Part shown: one piece after another, positions 1 to 10,268 of the stretch
Layout: every line of letters starts with the position of its first letter
Numbering within the stretch: the stretch's first letter is position 1
NCBI RefSeq assembly: GCF_016801865.2
Contig: NC_068938.1
Span: 22,750,873-22,814,872, forward strand
Direction: 5' to 3'
Source: Culex pipiens pallens
Taxonomy: Eukaryota > Arthropoda > Insecta > Diptera > Culicidae
Length of the DNA: 64,000 nt
Made by a program: the position numbers and the translations under genes
Notes under the pieces: generated by a model
Told to the model about the DNA's origin: nothing
Seen by the model: only the letters and a program-made list of their open reading frames with translations
Databases searched by the model: none

Positions 1-1972
1 TTTTTTTTAAATTCATTCCTTCTTATAAGTTTCTTTTTCAAAAAATAGGAAAAAATAAGGCTGTTGTAAATTTTTTTCGAAGTTTTTGTCTCATGTCTCT
101 GGCTGAAGTCGTGGGGGTGGGTGGGTAGGGCGGGGCAAAAAATTGAAAAATGAATAATATAAATTATTTACCGCGATTGATTTCAACATTTTAATTGAAA
201 AGGGTTTTTAAATGCATTATACATCGGTACAGTTGTTTCATAATCATTAAATTAAAAAAATCTAAGCTTTGACGAAAAAACATTTTTCGCGAAAAAAAAA
301 CTTGTTGCGGTACTGTACGCTTGCATGCGTATTAATGCATATGTTTTGTGCCGATATTGAAGGCGGAGTGTAATGTAATGTAATAATGTAAAACAGTAAA
401 AAAAGGTTGGAAATTATCTCTTGTTTTGAGTAATTTTTCCTGAAAAATTTAAAATTGAACAGAAACAGATGAAAATTTCGCCAGTTTCTCATGAAAAATT
501 ACACATTTTTTACACAAAATTTGTCACCATTCCCAGATGTAATAATACCATTTTTTTTACTGTGAACAAAATCTTAAAATTATACTAGTAACATAACTAA
601 AAAGAATATTTGTAAATTGATTGTGTTTAAAAAAAATGTTTCATATACAGTAAAATTTTATTTTTTTTTTCTTTATCTTGTAAAAATACCACAGATTGAA
701 AATATAGCAAACAATATTTTTAAAAACATGTTACCATTTCTCAGAATTTGCTAAATAGTTCCTGCTATCAAAATGTTTATCTGCCCTTTTCAAATGTTAG
801 TCCAGAGTTATGATTACTTTCTCTAAAATTTGAATTTAGTTTATTTGTCATCGACCTTGTAAAAAGTTATGGGTCAAAAAGTTGAAGAATATTTGAGACA
901 ACAAACTTGTTTGGGCTGTTGAACGAGCATAAAATTAAAGTCTCTTTTGTGGAATAGCAATTTGAAATAAACATGTTTTGTTTAAAGAGTAATTCTCTAC
1001 GAAATCGGTCTTTTTTCTTCAATTTTATTTTTTGTTTTGTTTAATCTGGCTGAAACTTTTCTGGTGCCTTCGATATGCTCAAAGAAGCCATTGTGCATCA
1101 TTAGTTTGTCCATATAATTTTCCATACAAATTTGGCAGCTGTCCATACAAAAATGATGTATGAAAATTCGAAAATCTGTATCTTTGGAAGGAACGTTTTG
1201 ATCGATTTGGTGTCTTCGGCAAAATTGTAGGTATGGATAAGGACTGCACTGAAAAATATGATACACGGTAAAATTTTTGTTTGATGATTTTTAATTTCAC
1301 TTTTTGTCTCTAAAACTTGATATGCAAAAAAAACACTATTTTCAATTTTTTTTATTTTCTGATATGTTTTAGGGGTCATCAAATGCCAACTTTTTTTGAA
1401 AATAGTAGCAGTTATTCATTTTTTTAAATTATTGTCCGTGTTTGCTGATTCTTGAAAAAAACATATTTTTGAAAAGCTGAGAAACTTTGTTGATAAGTAT
1501 CTTAATTGCTGAGATAATGCCAAGATTAAAAAACAGGAAAATTGAAGTTTTCTAAGTCTCACCCAAACAATCCATAATTTTCTAATGTCGATATCTCAGC
1601 AATTACTGGTCCGATTTTCAATGTTAAAATGAGAAACAGTCGTGAAACATTCTGATCTTTTCGAAAAAAATGTTTTTATTATTTTTTAATCAAAACTCAC
1701 ATTTCAAAAGTGTGTAATATTGAATGTATCGTATCAACAAAGTTCAAAAATGCAAAATATAAAGATATTAGAATCATTCTAAGCACATTTGAAATAATTC
1801 AACAATCTTTAAAATTTTTGTGAATTTTAGATGTACAGTACCGCATAAAATTTTCTTTAGCTGAAATTTTTGTTTTTTTTTTTGTCAAATCTTACATATT
1901 TTGAAAATTAATGTTATGTTGAATTTATTGCTTGCAGAGCAGAGGAAAAACACTTTGAAAAATATTTGCAGT
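1..1972. other. AT-rich non-coding DNA
   Basis: This stretch is very AT-rich, with many A and T runs and no ORF that resembles a protein. I recognise only pieces of dispersed repeats. One is a partial copy near 480-575 of the miniature element seen complete at 17216-17424 (shared phrase CCCAGATGTAATA). Another is the family copy at 1030-1290. It may be upstream intergenic DNA or an upstream Ac3 intron; the sequence does not decide. Confidence 0.5.
1030..1290 (+). repeat. Dispersed repeat, CATCATTAG / GGTGTCTTCGGCAAA family
   Basis: Ordered short phrases here (AAGAAGCCATTGTGCATCATT, then TTGGCAGCTGTCCATAC, then TTTGGTGTCTTCGGCAAA) recur, diverged, near 14366-14490, 15320-15470 (reverse), 37405-37540, 38160-38290 (reverse) and 57580-57720. 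At 14.4/15.4 kb and at 37.4/38.2 kb the copies form facing pairs. The family is therefore probably the terminal part of a TIR or fold-back element. No coding capacity is visible. Confidence 0.55.
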
Positions 1973-3423
1973 CCCGGGCAGACGGTAATAACAAAATTAA
2001 TAATATTTCAATAACAAATCCTGTTAAAATAACAAAAAGTGTTATTATTTTATCCTGAAGTTCAACTTCAAGAAGAAAAAATAATAACAGTTTCCGATAA
2101 AATAACAAAATTTGGTATTGAAGTGATATTATATTGAAAATGATTAATAACACGCTAATAAGAGGAAATGTTATACATTTCAAAAACTCTCCTAATAACA
2201 AAATTTGTTATTCGTTCGGTATACTGACGTAGAAATAAAATTACCATAAATCGCACAAATGGAAAAAAAATTCTAAGTGTCCATAACACAATCTGTTATT
2301 ATTATTTTTTCGTTAAATATGTTTAGATCTTTGGAATAATTTTGTTTAATTTCGTCGGAGTCATTATTTTGGCCATGAAGGACCCCATCCTTAAGCTAAA
2401 ATTATTCTAAAAAGTTGAAATTTTGGAAGTTGATTATTTTAATTATTTGATTTACCCCCTAACGGACTTTGCTGAAATTGGCTAGAACTATGGGATAATT
2501 TTGATCAATTTCGTCGGGGTCATTATTTTGGCCATGAAATGCGGTCCTTAAGCTAAAATTATTCTAAAAAGTTGAAATTTTGAAAGTTGATTTTTTTAAT
2601 TATTTGATATACCCCCTAAGGGACTTTGCTAAAATTGGCTAGAACAATGAAATAATTTTGACCAATTTTATCGGGGTCATTTATTTCACCATGAAATGGG
2701 GTTTCAAGCTAAAATTAATCCGATAAAATTAACTTTTGAGAGTTCATTTTTTTTTTTAATTTTGTTATATTCCCTTACGGAATTGATTTATTTATTAAGA
2801 ATTTTTGATGTGTGAATAACAAAAACTGTTATTATTTTCACAGAGCCAGGAAGTCGGAGCTGACGTTGAAGTTCGAGCTGGAGTGAGACCTCGGAGACTG
2901 CATCGGATTCAGCAAATTTTCAGCAACTTTTACTTGGAGTCGGAATCTGTGAAGTCGGGTATTTTTGGAGAGCTGAAGTCGTCGTTGACGTCATATCCTG
3001 CATCCAGAGTCGGAGTTGTCTTCAAAGTATGGATTCAAAGTCGCTTGGAGGTACCCGACTCTGCAGCCCTGACTAGTACAGAGGTGTTATGGCAACTGCA
3101 GGTTTATTTGCAAATTACAAATAAACCAAAACAATAACTTTTTTTGTTATGGAGTCATACCAGTTCAATAACGTTTTTTGTTATTATGCTGCTCCACCTC
3201 TCCGCACAAAATAACAAATCTTGTTATTCCTCGATGATTCCTTCTGTGTTATTGGTTTGTTATTACAATAACAACATAATAACAATTTAAGTTATTCTTC
3301 GAACAAATCTTTGTTATTGATTTTTGTTATTTTAACAACTAATCCGATCATCCCAATAACATATTTCGATCTTCTCACAATATCAAAAACTAACCTTTCC
3401 AAGTTATTTCCGTCTGCTCGGGG
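1973..3423. mobile_element. TIR element rich in GTTATT/AATAAC palindromes
   Basis: The left end reads CCCGGGCAGACGGTAATAAC. The right end, reverse-complemented, reads CCCCGAGCAGACGGAAATAA, giving terminal inverted repeats of about 20 bp. The interior holds dozens of ATAAC...GTTAT micro-palindromes and a three-copy 158-bp tandem repeat at 2324-2795. No transposase ORF is visible, so this looks like a non-autonomous DNA element. It sits inside an older repeat whose flank resembles the phrase AAATATTTGCA...GGCCTAA seen at 28145 and 55865. No clear target-site duplication was found. A related, shorter element lies at about 32094-32692. Confidence 0.7.
2324..2795. repeat. 158-bp tandem repeat, three copies
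   Basis: Copies begin at 2324, 2483 and 2640 with TAGAWC...GGAATAATTTTG-like sequence and share the phrases TCGTCGGGGTCATTATTT, CCATGAA and AAGCTAAAATT. They are diverged from one another and lie inside the TIR element. Confidence 0.75.
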
Positions 3424-3905
3424 TGGCCTAACAGCTCTGAAATAAAATATTTTTCATAAAAAAAATCGAATTTCGATTGATCAATAGCTTTGCTTACAAA
3501 TGGCGCTTAGGTCCTATTGCAAACTAACCTGAAATTTTAATTCATTGTTGAGACTATAGGCTAGTCCTTTTTACAAGTGACTTTGGCGTTCTTTTGGAAA
3601 TTAATACTATTGAAATCATGAACATTGTTTTTTTACATGTAATTCAGTCAGTGGTGTTATTTATAAAAAAAAAAAAACAAATTCATATATATTTAACATC
3701 GATATTTTTAAGATACTGAATTCCTGAAATTTTCGACAAAAATAAGACATTTTCTTGGAATATTTTTGGCTATGTGTAATTACCGTGAAAGCTCCAGCAA
3801 AACAAAACATCATAAATATAATGAGAAAATGCCTTTCCTGCTTTCATTCCAATTATCTGCTCATTGTTATCCGAGCATTCGTTGGTGAAGGTTGTCTGAA
3901 TCAAC

Positions 3906-5282
3906 ATGACTCGTCGCGTCCCGGCGCAAAACGCCGGCAATATTGCCCTACCTGCGGCTCAAGCAGGCAAAAAAGTGGGAATTTCCAAAAGGAAGGTTGA
4001 GGCCTCAACTGATGGCCAAAAACCGGGAATTTCCAAAAGGAAGGTGCTTTTGGAAGTGACATCGAACAGCAAAAAGACGAAAAAGAGCGACGGTACTGTA
4101 CCGATGGATGAGGAGGAGGAGAACTCTTCATCGCACGAGGAGCAGCTTTTGAAGAACAACAAGTTCGCTGGGCTGCCTGACGAGGACCAGGTAGCGGAAG
4201 CAAAGGAGAATGAAGTGAAACAGCGAAAGGAGAAACTGCCTCCTTTTTACGTGAGGCAATCAGCAGCAACGATCGACTTTCGAGCGGGGCTGGTTGAACT
4301 CATCAAGTCTGGGAAATTCCAAGGCAACATTCGTCTGTGTCAGGACGGATTTAAGGTGCTGGTGCAATCCAGGCAGCACTATCAACTGGTCAAGGATTAC
4401 TTGACCGAAAACGAGGCGGAGTACTTTACCCATGATGTCGTCATGGATAAGCCGTTCAAAATCGTCGTCAGAGGTCTGTACGATATGCCAGTGGAGGAAT
4501 TAGCTGCCGAGCTAAAAGTTTTGAAACTGGATGTGTTGGCCGTGCACAAAATGAGCCGACGCAACAAAGACATCAAGTACCGTGACCAGCTCTACCTGCT
4601 GCATTTGGCTAAGGGATCGACGACGCTTCCTGAGCTGAAGGCAATCAGAGCGGTTTTCAACATTATCGTGTCGTGGGAGCGATACCGACCAGTGCATCGT
4701 GACGTCACACAATGCTTCAACTGCCTGGGCTTCGGGCACGGAGGTAAGAACTGCCACCTAAAGCGTCGTTGCGCCAAATGTGGTACCGATGCGCACATCA
4801 CATCCCAGTGCATCCAAGATTCGCTGGTGAAGTGCCTCAACTGCAACGGTGAGCATTCGTCAACCGACCGAAAGTGCCCCAAGAGAGCTGAGTTCGTGAA
4901 AATTCGGCAGCAAGCATCGACGAAGAATCAGCCTCAGCGTCGTAGAACTCCCCCAGCCCTGGTGGAGCAAAATTTTCCACCTCTTCAACCGCGACGCCAG
5001 GTCCCGAACTTGGCACCGTTGCCGTTGGATCCCAGGAAGAGAGCTGAGATGAATCATCCACGGCCGGGTTCCAGCCAGGAGCCGAGACCGCCACCACCGG
5101 GCTTCAGCCAGGAGCCAAGACCAACCCAAGAACCAGCAGTTGAGGAAAATGGTAATGATCTTTACACCTCAACCGAACTCCTCAATATTTTCAAACAGAT
5201 GTCCGCTGCACTGCGTGGATGCAAAACCAAGACCCAGCAGATTGAAGTGCTGACCTCGTTCGTCATCCAGTATGGATCGTAG
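3906..5282 (+). CDS. LINE ORF1: gag-like nucleic-acid-binding protein
   Basis: The 458-residue ORF1 product should bind element RNA in the ribonucleoprotein, as jockey-clade ORF1 proteins do. The N-terminal part (about 1-110) is basic and low complexity. The middle (about 110-255) is the domain preceding the knuckles, with FKIVVRGLYDMPVEEL. Three cysteine knuckles follow at about 270-325: CFNCLGFGHGGKNC, CAKCGTDAHITSQC and CLNCNGEHSSTDRKC. A Pro-rich linker (350-415) and a conserved tail ending FVIQYGS close the protein. The start is the first in-frame ATG after the 5' end. The last 11 bases overlap ORF2. Related ORF1 sequences lie at 15638-16873 and 48390-49683 on the other strand. Confidence 0.93.
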   Translation: MTRRVPAQNAGNIALPAAQAGKKVGISKRKVEASTDGQKPGISKRKVLLEVTSNSKKTKKSDGTVPMDEEEENSSSHEEQLLKNNKFAGLPDEDQVAEAKENEVKQRKEKLPPFYVRQSAATIDFRAGLVELIKSGKFQGNIRLCQDGFKVLVQSRQHYQLVKDYLTENEAEYFTHDVVMDKPFKIVVRGLYDMPVEELAAELKVLKLDVLAVHKMSRRNKDIKYRDQLYLLHLAKGSTTLPELKAIRAVFNIIVSWERYRPVHRDVTQCFNCLGFGHGGKNCHLKRRCAKCGTDAHITSQCIQDSLVKCLNCNGEHSSTDRKCPKRAEFVKIRQQASTKNQPQRRRTPPALVEQNFPPLQPRRQVPNLAPLPLDPRKRAEMNHPRPGSSQEPRPPPPGFSQEPRPTQEPAVEENGNDLYTSTELLNIFKQMSAALRGCKTKTQQIEVLTSFVIQYGS

Positions 5283-7926
5283 GTCCCTCAAGCTGCTGAA
5301 TTGGAACGCTTGCTCCATTAGGAGGAAGAACCTAGAGCTGGTGGATTTTCTTCGCGAGAAGGAGATCGACGTAGCTGCCATCACGGAAACTCATCTGAAG
5401 CCCGGTGAAAAAGTTTATCTGCAAAACTACAAGATCGCGACGCAGCTCGACAGGACCACCTCTGGAGGAGGAGGTGTGCTTGTCGCTGTTCATCGTGATC
5501 TCAAGCCACGCCGGCTGCCACACTTCAAGCTGGACATCATCGAGGCCGTTGGAGTGGAAATTCCCACTTCGGTTGGCCCAGTACTCTTCATTGCTGCATA
5601 CTGCCCACGTCAGGTGAATGCCAGAGATGGTTCAGCAGCAAAACTGAAGAGCGATATCCAGAAGCTGACACGGCGGAGCGCAAAGTACATCATCGCTGGT
5701 GACCTCAACGCGAAGCATGAAGTTTGGGGCAACAGCAGGAGGAATCGGAACGGAGTGATTCTGCACAACGATCTGCAAAACGGATACTACAACGTTGTGA
5801 GTCCGGATCGTCCAACGAGGGTGGCTCGGTCTGGGAATCACTCAATCATCGACTTCTTCATTACCAATATGGCTGAGAACGTGGCTCATCCTGAGGTGTT
5901 TGAAGAGTTGAGTTCTGATCACTATCCGGTGGTTGTGGAGGTTGGAGCTTCCGTTACTCCGCAGCGGCAACCAACCCGGAAAGATTACCACAACGTTGAC
6001 TGGCAGCAGTTTCAGCAAGTGGTAGACGGCAACATCGACTATGATCAACACCCGGAAACTTCTGCCGATATTGATCGCTCGTTGGAGGTGATCCAGCAGG
6101 CTATCAACCAAGCAGAGGCTGCCAACGTTCGGGAGGTTCCTGTTAATTTTAAGGTAACTGATATTGACGTAGATACTAAACACTTGATTAGACTTAGGAA
6201 TGTTTATAGGAGACAATATCAACGGACTGGGGACTATGACAAAAAGATTTCAGTGAACAATTTGAACAAAATCATACAAGACCGACTTGACAATATCAGA
6301 AATCAAGAATTTTCAAAACATGTAAGCCAGCTGGGGAATTATTCAAAACCATTTTGGAAACTTTCAAAAGTTCTTAAAAACAAACCAAAGCCGATTCCTC
6401 CTCTTATTGTTGAGGATTCTCGTTTGATAACATCCGAGGAAAAGGCAAATGCACTTGGGCTTCATTTTGTTAGTTCACATAATCTTGGCGCTTCCATGAC
6501 CAGCCGTAAAGAAACATCAGTTGCCAATAGTATTTCAACAATTAATAACTCTACCTTTGAATTTCCTGCAGATTCCCATGTTTCTGGTGAGGAAGTCAAA
6601 GTTGCAGTTAAACAAATGAAAAATATGAAAGCTCCAGGCTTTGATAACATTTTTAATCTAGTGTTGAAAAAACAGAGTGATCAGTTCTTTCAACATCTAG
6701 CCAATATTTTCAATAAATGTTTGCAACTTGGTTACTTCCCCACCAATTGGAAGCTGGGCAAAGTCATACCAATTTTGAAGCCTCAAAAAGATCCAACATC
6801 GCCAACAAGTTATCGTCCCATAAGTCTTTTGAGTAGTCTGTCCAAACTCTTTGAGAAGGTCATCTATTCAAGGCTTTTGGATTTTACCAACGATAATAAT
6901 ATAATTTTGAATGAGCAGTTTGGCTTCCGAAAGGGGCATAATACTGCTCATCAGCTTACGAGAGTAACTAAAATCATCAAGCAGAACAAGCTTGAGTCTA
7001 AATCAACTGCTATGGCTTTGTTGGATGTTGAGAAGGCTTTTGACAATGTTTGGCATGATGGTTTGATACATAAACTGTATTTGTACGGTTTTCCAATGTA
7101 TCTTATCAAAATTATCCAGCACTATCTTTCGGAGAGATCGTTTAGGGTTTTTCTGAATGGGATTGCTTCTGGATTATTCAACATTGATGCTGGGGTTCCC
7201 CAAGGAAGTATTCTTGGCCCACTTCTGTACAATATTTTTACATCTGATTTGCCTACTCTTCCTGGTAATGGTGTGTTGTCACTTTTTGCAGATGACACTG
7301 CCGTTATTTATAAGGGTAAAATAACCAGATATTTAGTTGGCCGTCTTCAGAAGGGTCTTGACGTTCTTTCCGAATACTTTGGCGACTGGAAAATTCGCAT
7401 AAATGCAGCCAAAACTCAAACCATCATTTTTCCACTTTCCAAATCGGCCAGATTTGCCCCAAAAGATGATGTTTTGATAAAAATGAATGATGTTTCGATA
7501 CCCTGGTCAAAGGAAGTTGTCTATTTAGGTCTCATACTTGACTCGAAACTATTGTTTCGGCAGCATGTAGACAAAATATTGAACAAGTGCAGCATTCTCA
7601 TCAGGTGTTTGTATCCTTTAATTAACAGAAAATCAAAGCTTTCTTTGAAAAATAAGCTAGCAGTTTACAAACAAATAATTTACCCCGTTATTGAGTATGC
7701 AGTACCTGTTTGGGAGTGTTGCGCTAGAACTCATAAATTGAAGCTCCAGCGTGTCCAAAACAAGGTACTCAAAATGGTTTTGAATGTTCCTGGCTGGACA
7801 AGATCTAGTGAGGTTCATGAATTAGCAGAAGTAAAAATGTTGGATCAGAAAATTCAAGAAAAATGTTTGAAATTCAGGGAAAAATGTGCTATATCTGAAT
7901 ACCCCTTGATTCAAGGATTGGTTTAG
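5272..7926 (+). CDS. LINE ORF2: endonuclease and reverse transcriptase
   Basis: The 884-residue protein nicks the target and reverse-transcribes element RNA. The APE-type endonuclease spans about residues 1-225, with visible motifs LLNWNA, ITETH, GDLNAKHEVWGN and SDHYPVV. The reverse transcriptase spans about 450-760, with YRPISLLSSLSKLFEKVI, LDVEKAFDNVWH, GVPQGSILGPLLY and the catalytic FADDTAVIY near residue 673. The C-terminal region has LQRVQNKVLKMVLNVPGW, typical of the clade. No RNase H domain is seen. No stop or frameshift interrupts it. The ATG lies upstream of the ORF1 stop (ATGGATCGTAG), so translation by termination-reinitiation or frame slippage is possible; this is inference. Confidence 0.95.
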   Translation: MDRRSLKLLNWNACSIRRKNLELVDFLREKEIDVAAITETHLKPGEKVYLQNYKIATQLDRTTSGGGGVLVAVHRDLKPRRLPHFKLDIIEAVGVEIPTSVGPVLFIAAYCPRQVNARDGSAAKLKSDIQKLTRRSAKYIIAGDLNAKHEVWGNSRRNRNGVILHNDLQNGYYNVVSPDRPTRVARSGNHSIIDFFITNMAENVAHPEVFEELSSDHYPVVVEVGASVTPQRQPTRKDYHNVDWQQFQQVVDGNIDYDQHPETSADIDRSLEVIQQAINQAEAANVREVPVNFKVTDIDVDTKHLIRLRNVYRRQYQRTGDYDKKISVNNLNKIIQDRLDNIRNQEFSKHVSQLGNYSKPFWKLSKVLKNKPKPIPPLIVEDSRLITSEEKANALGLHFVSSHNLGASMTSRKETSVANSISTINNSTFEFPADSHVSGEEVKVAVKQMKNMKAPGFDNIFNLVLKKQSDQFFQHLANIFNKCLQLGYFPTNWKLGKVIPILKPQKDPTSPTSYRPISLLSSLSKLFEKVIYSRLLDFTNDNNIILNEQFGFRKGHNTAHQLTRVTKIIKQNKLESKSTAMALLDVEKAFDNVWHDGLIHKLYLYGFPMYLIKIIQHYLSERSFRVFLNGIASGLFNIDAGVPQGSILGPLLYNIFTSDLPTLPGNGVLSLFADDTAVIYKGKITRYLVGRLQKGLDVLSEYFGDWKIRINAAKTQTIIFPLSKSARFAPKDDVLIKMNDVSIPWSKEVVYLGLILDSKLLFRQHVDKILNKCSILIRCLYPLINRKSKLSLKNKLAVYKQIIYPVIEYAVPVWECCARTHKLKLQRVQNKVLKMVLNVPGWTRSSEVHELAEVKMLDQKIQEKCLKFREKCAISEYPLIQGLV

Positions 7927-8137
7927 TTTATGGTAAGATTAAGTTAGTTTTAGGTTAGGTTATGTTTTCTTAATTTTTTTTTCCTCATTGTACCTAGTGT
8001 TACAACAATGATAAATCATATACTTTTAAAGTTAAGAAAATGAACAGTGTTTAAATCACGAAAAGCAAACTAAAGCTGAAGAGCCACAGCTGACCACTTA
8101 TTATGTAAACCAAATGTAATTATTATAAGAAAGATTC

Positions 8138-8143
8138 AATAAA
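8138..8143 (+). promoter_or_regulatory. Polyadenylation signal of the jockey element
   Basis: AATAAA lies 23 bases before the element's 3' boundary, which is fixed by the start of the downstream target-site duplication at 8167. Confidence 0.75.
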
Positions 8144-8182
8144 GTATATTTAATTCAAAAATTCAAATTCCAATTATCTGCT

Positions 8183-10268
8183 TCAGCACTCAACTCGTTC
8201 ACCGCATCGTCGTCTTCGTCCGCAACGCAACAGTAAATCCAATCTCGTGATAGATTAAGATGTGCCTCCCGGGGGGCTCATCTTTATTATGGGCAGATTT
8301 ACGAGTTTGCTCAAACCTCCCCCTGACGGATTCATTAAATACGCTGACTCATCAACCAGGTCCAGGTCCTGTCGCAAATCCGGAAAGGATCGAACATATT
8401 TCATGAATTTTAAGGCAAAGTTCCGTTCGACTGCGTACCTTCACCCAAATCAGCAAGTCAAAATTTTCAGTCGCCAGTCACCAATCAATCTCGTCGACGA
8501 CCTTCGCTTCCCACAGCTAGGGACGCGCGACCCTTTCATGACTGAGCTGGCTGAGGTTGGATTTTTTTGTTCGCTCGCCATACTTCAGGGTTAAACCCAG
8601 CAAGGAATTTTCCTTGGGTTGGTGCGAAATAGCTAGAATTCACTCTCGATTCTTCTTGCAAATCGCGCTGGTCCCATCAGTAAGACTGGGGTGATTTGAC
8701 AGTTGGTGCTCAAGACAGATTTGGTCCGAACTTTGGGGGAAAATCGTTCAACTATTTTTATAAATTTGTTTAGTAAGAGTAAATCTTAGTTCTGTAGCTA
8801 ACCAATTGCCAACTTACCCCACCCAAAGGAACCTCACCGTTGTGACGACGCCGGTTGAATATTTTCTAGGAAGTAATTATCGCACCTTTTTTGCTCTGAG
8901 TGATGGCAACCCACCACAACAACAGCCGACCACCCTAAGGGACGAAGAGAAAAAGGCTTCCAAGCCGGATTGGCAAACTTTTTCACGACATGCCGCGAAC
9001 GTCGTCAACGTCGTCGTTGTAAAAAAAAAGTAGGTAAATTGAGCAAAAGGAGTCCTCCTGGCCGTTGACGGAACGGAATGGAACGGGGCACTGCTGTGTG
9101 GTTGCCTCCGGGGAAATTTGACGGAAATAAAAGCACTTTTCATCGTCACGTTACCGCGGTGAGCACTTTGAGGAGCGGGCGTGGAACCTCATGACCATAG
9201 CTATGGGTTGGGGTTCTACCTGTTGGAAGGTAAGGAATGTTTTACAAATGATAGAAAAGTTGGAAACAGATAAAATCTCGGCAAAGCGCTGAACGAGAAG
9301 GAGGTTGGTAATGAATGTAAAGTTTTCCTTTTTCTTTTGCGAAGCGAGATGATAATTAGGGCACTGGAAATGGTAAAGTACGATGGTACATCTTTTGTTC
9401 CACGCATCAAAATGAGTTTGAGAAATTTAACGCAAATGCGCCGTTTTTTTGGTTTTATTTTAAATATTTAGCAATTTAAAAAATGTTAAATGATGTTTTC
9501 TTTGCCATTTAACAGAAACAGATTTTTTTTAATTATTTTTTTTCGTTTCACTCCTTACTTTTCAAGCTACATGAATTGGCGCTTCCAATAAAAACTTGCA
9601 CAGAAAAAAAAATAAAAAATGGCTAAATATCTGTTGTTTTTTAATCAGAACCTTACTTTCAATTCAAAGCCCAATTTAAAAAAAGGTTTAGTAAATTGAA
9701 ATGATCAAAGATACTACTGCCATCAACTTTCAAAATAAGTAGCAGTTCATGAATATTTTAATTTTCAATCTTTGGTACTAAATAGAATTTTTTAAAACCC
9801 TCAAATTGTCATAGTTGGTTGAAAATGCGTGATCAAATGTTATTATACGATACTTTTATAGATCTAAGTTTTATTCCTCAGTTTAGATTTTTCCCAAAAC
9901 GAGCTAAAAAATCTAAACATAGATAAATGTATCCTCCCCGCACAGGATTAGGGATTGATTTTTGTTGATATGTTATCCAAATATTTGAATTACAAAATTA
10001 ATGATAATTTTAAAAGTTGGAGAAAGAAAAAACATTCGAGCAACAAGATCATGCAAGAACAAGGTTGGAATCAATTTAAAATAATTTTGGCAAAAAACGA
10101 GACTTATAACAATTACAAGTATTGTAAAACTGTTGTTGATAATAATCTGGTAGATTTTATTATGTTTGTGCTTGTTCGGTTCAAGAAAAGTGCTAACACC
10201 AAAGAAAAACTACAAGTTTTTCAACCTTAAATTTGAATGGCTTTGGGTGTTTGAAATTTCTCCCAGAA
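8183..10268. other. Non-coding DNA, no gene recognised
   Basis: 8183-9400 has higher GC content than its surroundings and looks single-copy. Its short ORFs (for example 8262-8594 and 8806-9033) lack recognisable domains. 9400-10268 is AT-rich. It could contain untranslated or regulatory sequence of the downstream cyclase gene, but nothing in it shows that. Confidence 0.4.

Larger units (their letters stand above)
3862..8166 (+). mobile_element. Jockey-clade non-LTR retrotransposon, apparently full length
   Basis: This 4305-bp LINE has two intact ORFs, a short 5' leader (44 bp to the ORF1 ATG), an AATAAA signal at 8138-8143 and an AT-rich 3' end. It is bounded by a perfect 16-bp direct repeat beginning ATTCCAATTATC, at 3846-3861 and 8167-8182, which is the target-site duplication. 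Perfect duplications and open ORFs indicate a recent insertion. The leader starts CATTGTTATCC after a T, so TCATTG may act as an initiator; this is inference. Architecture matches the jockey clade (mosquito Juan elements belong there), with a gag-like ORF1 with zinc knuckles and an EN-RT ORF2. Confidence 0.93.

Noticed and set aside
8262..8594. 110-codon + strand ORF as a host gene or missing Ac3 exon
   Set aside because: No membrane helix, cyclase motif or convincing splice sites; it does not match the expected residues before ILYADIVGF.
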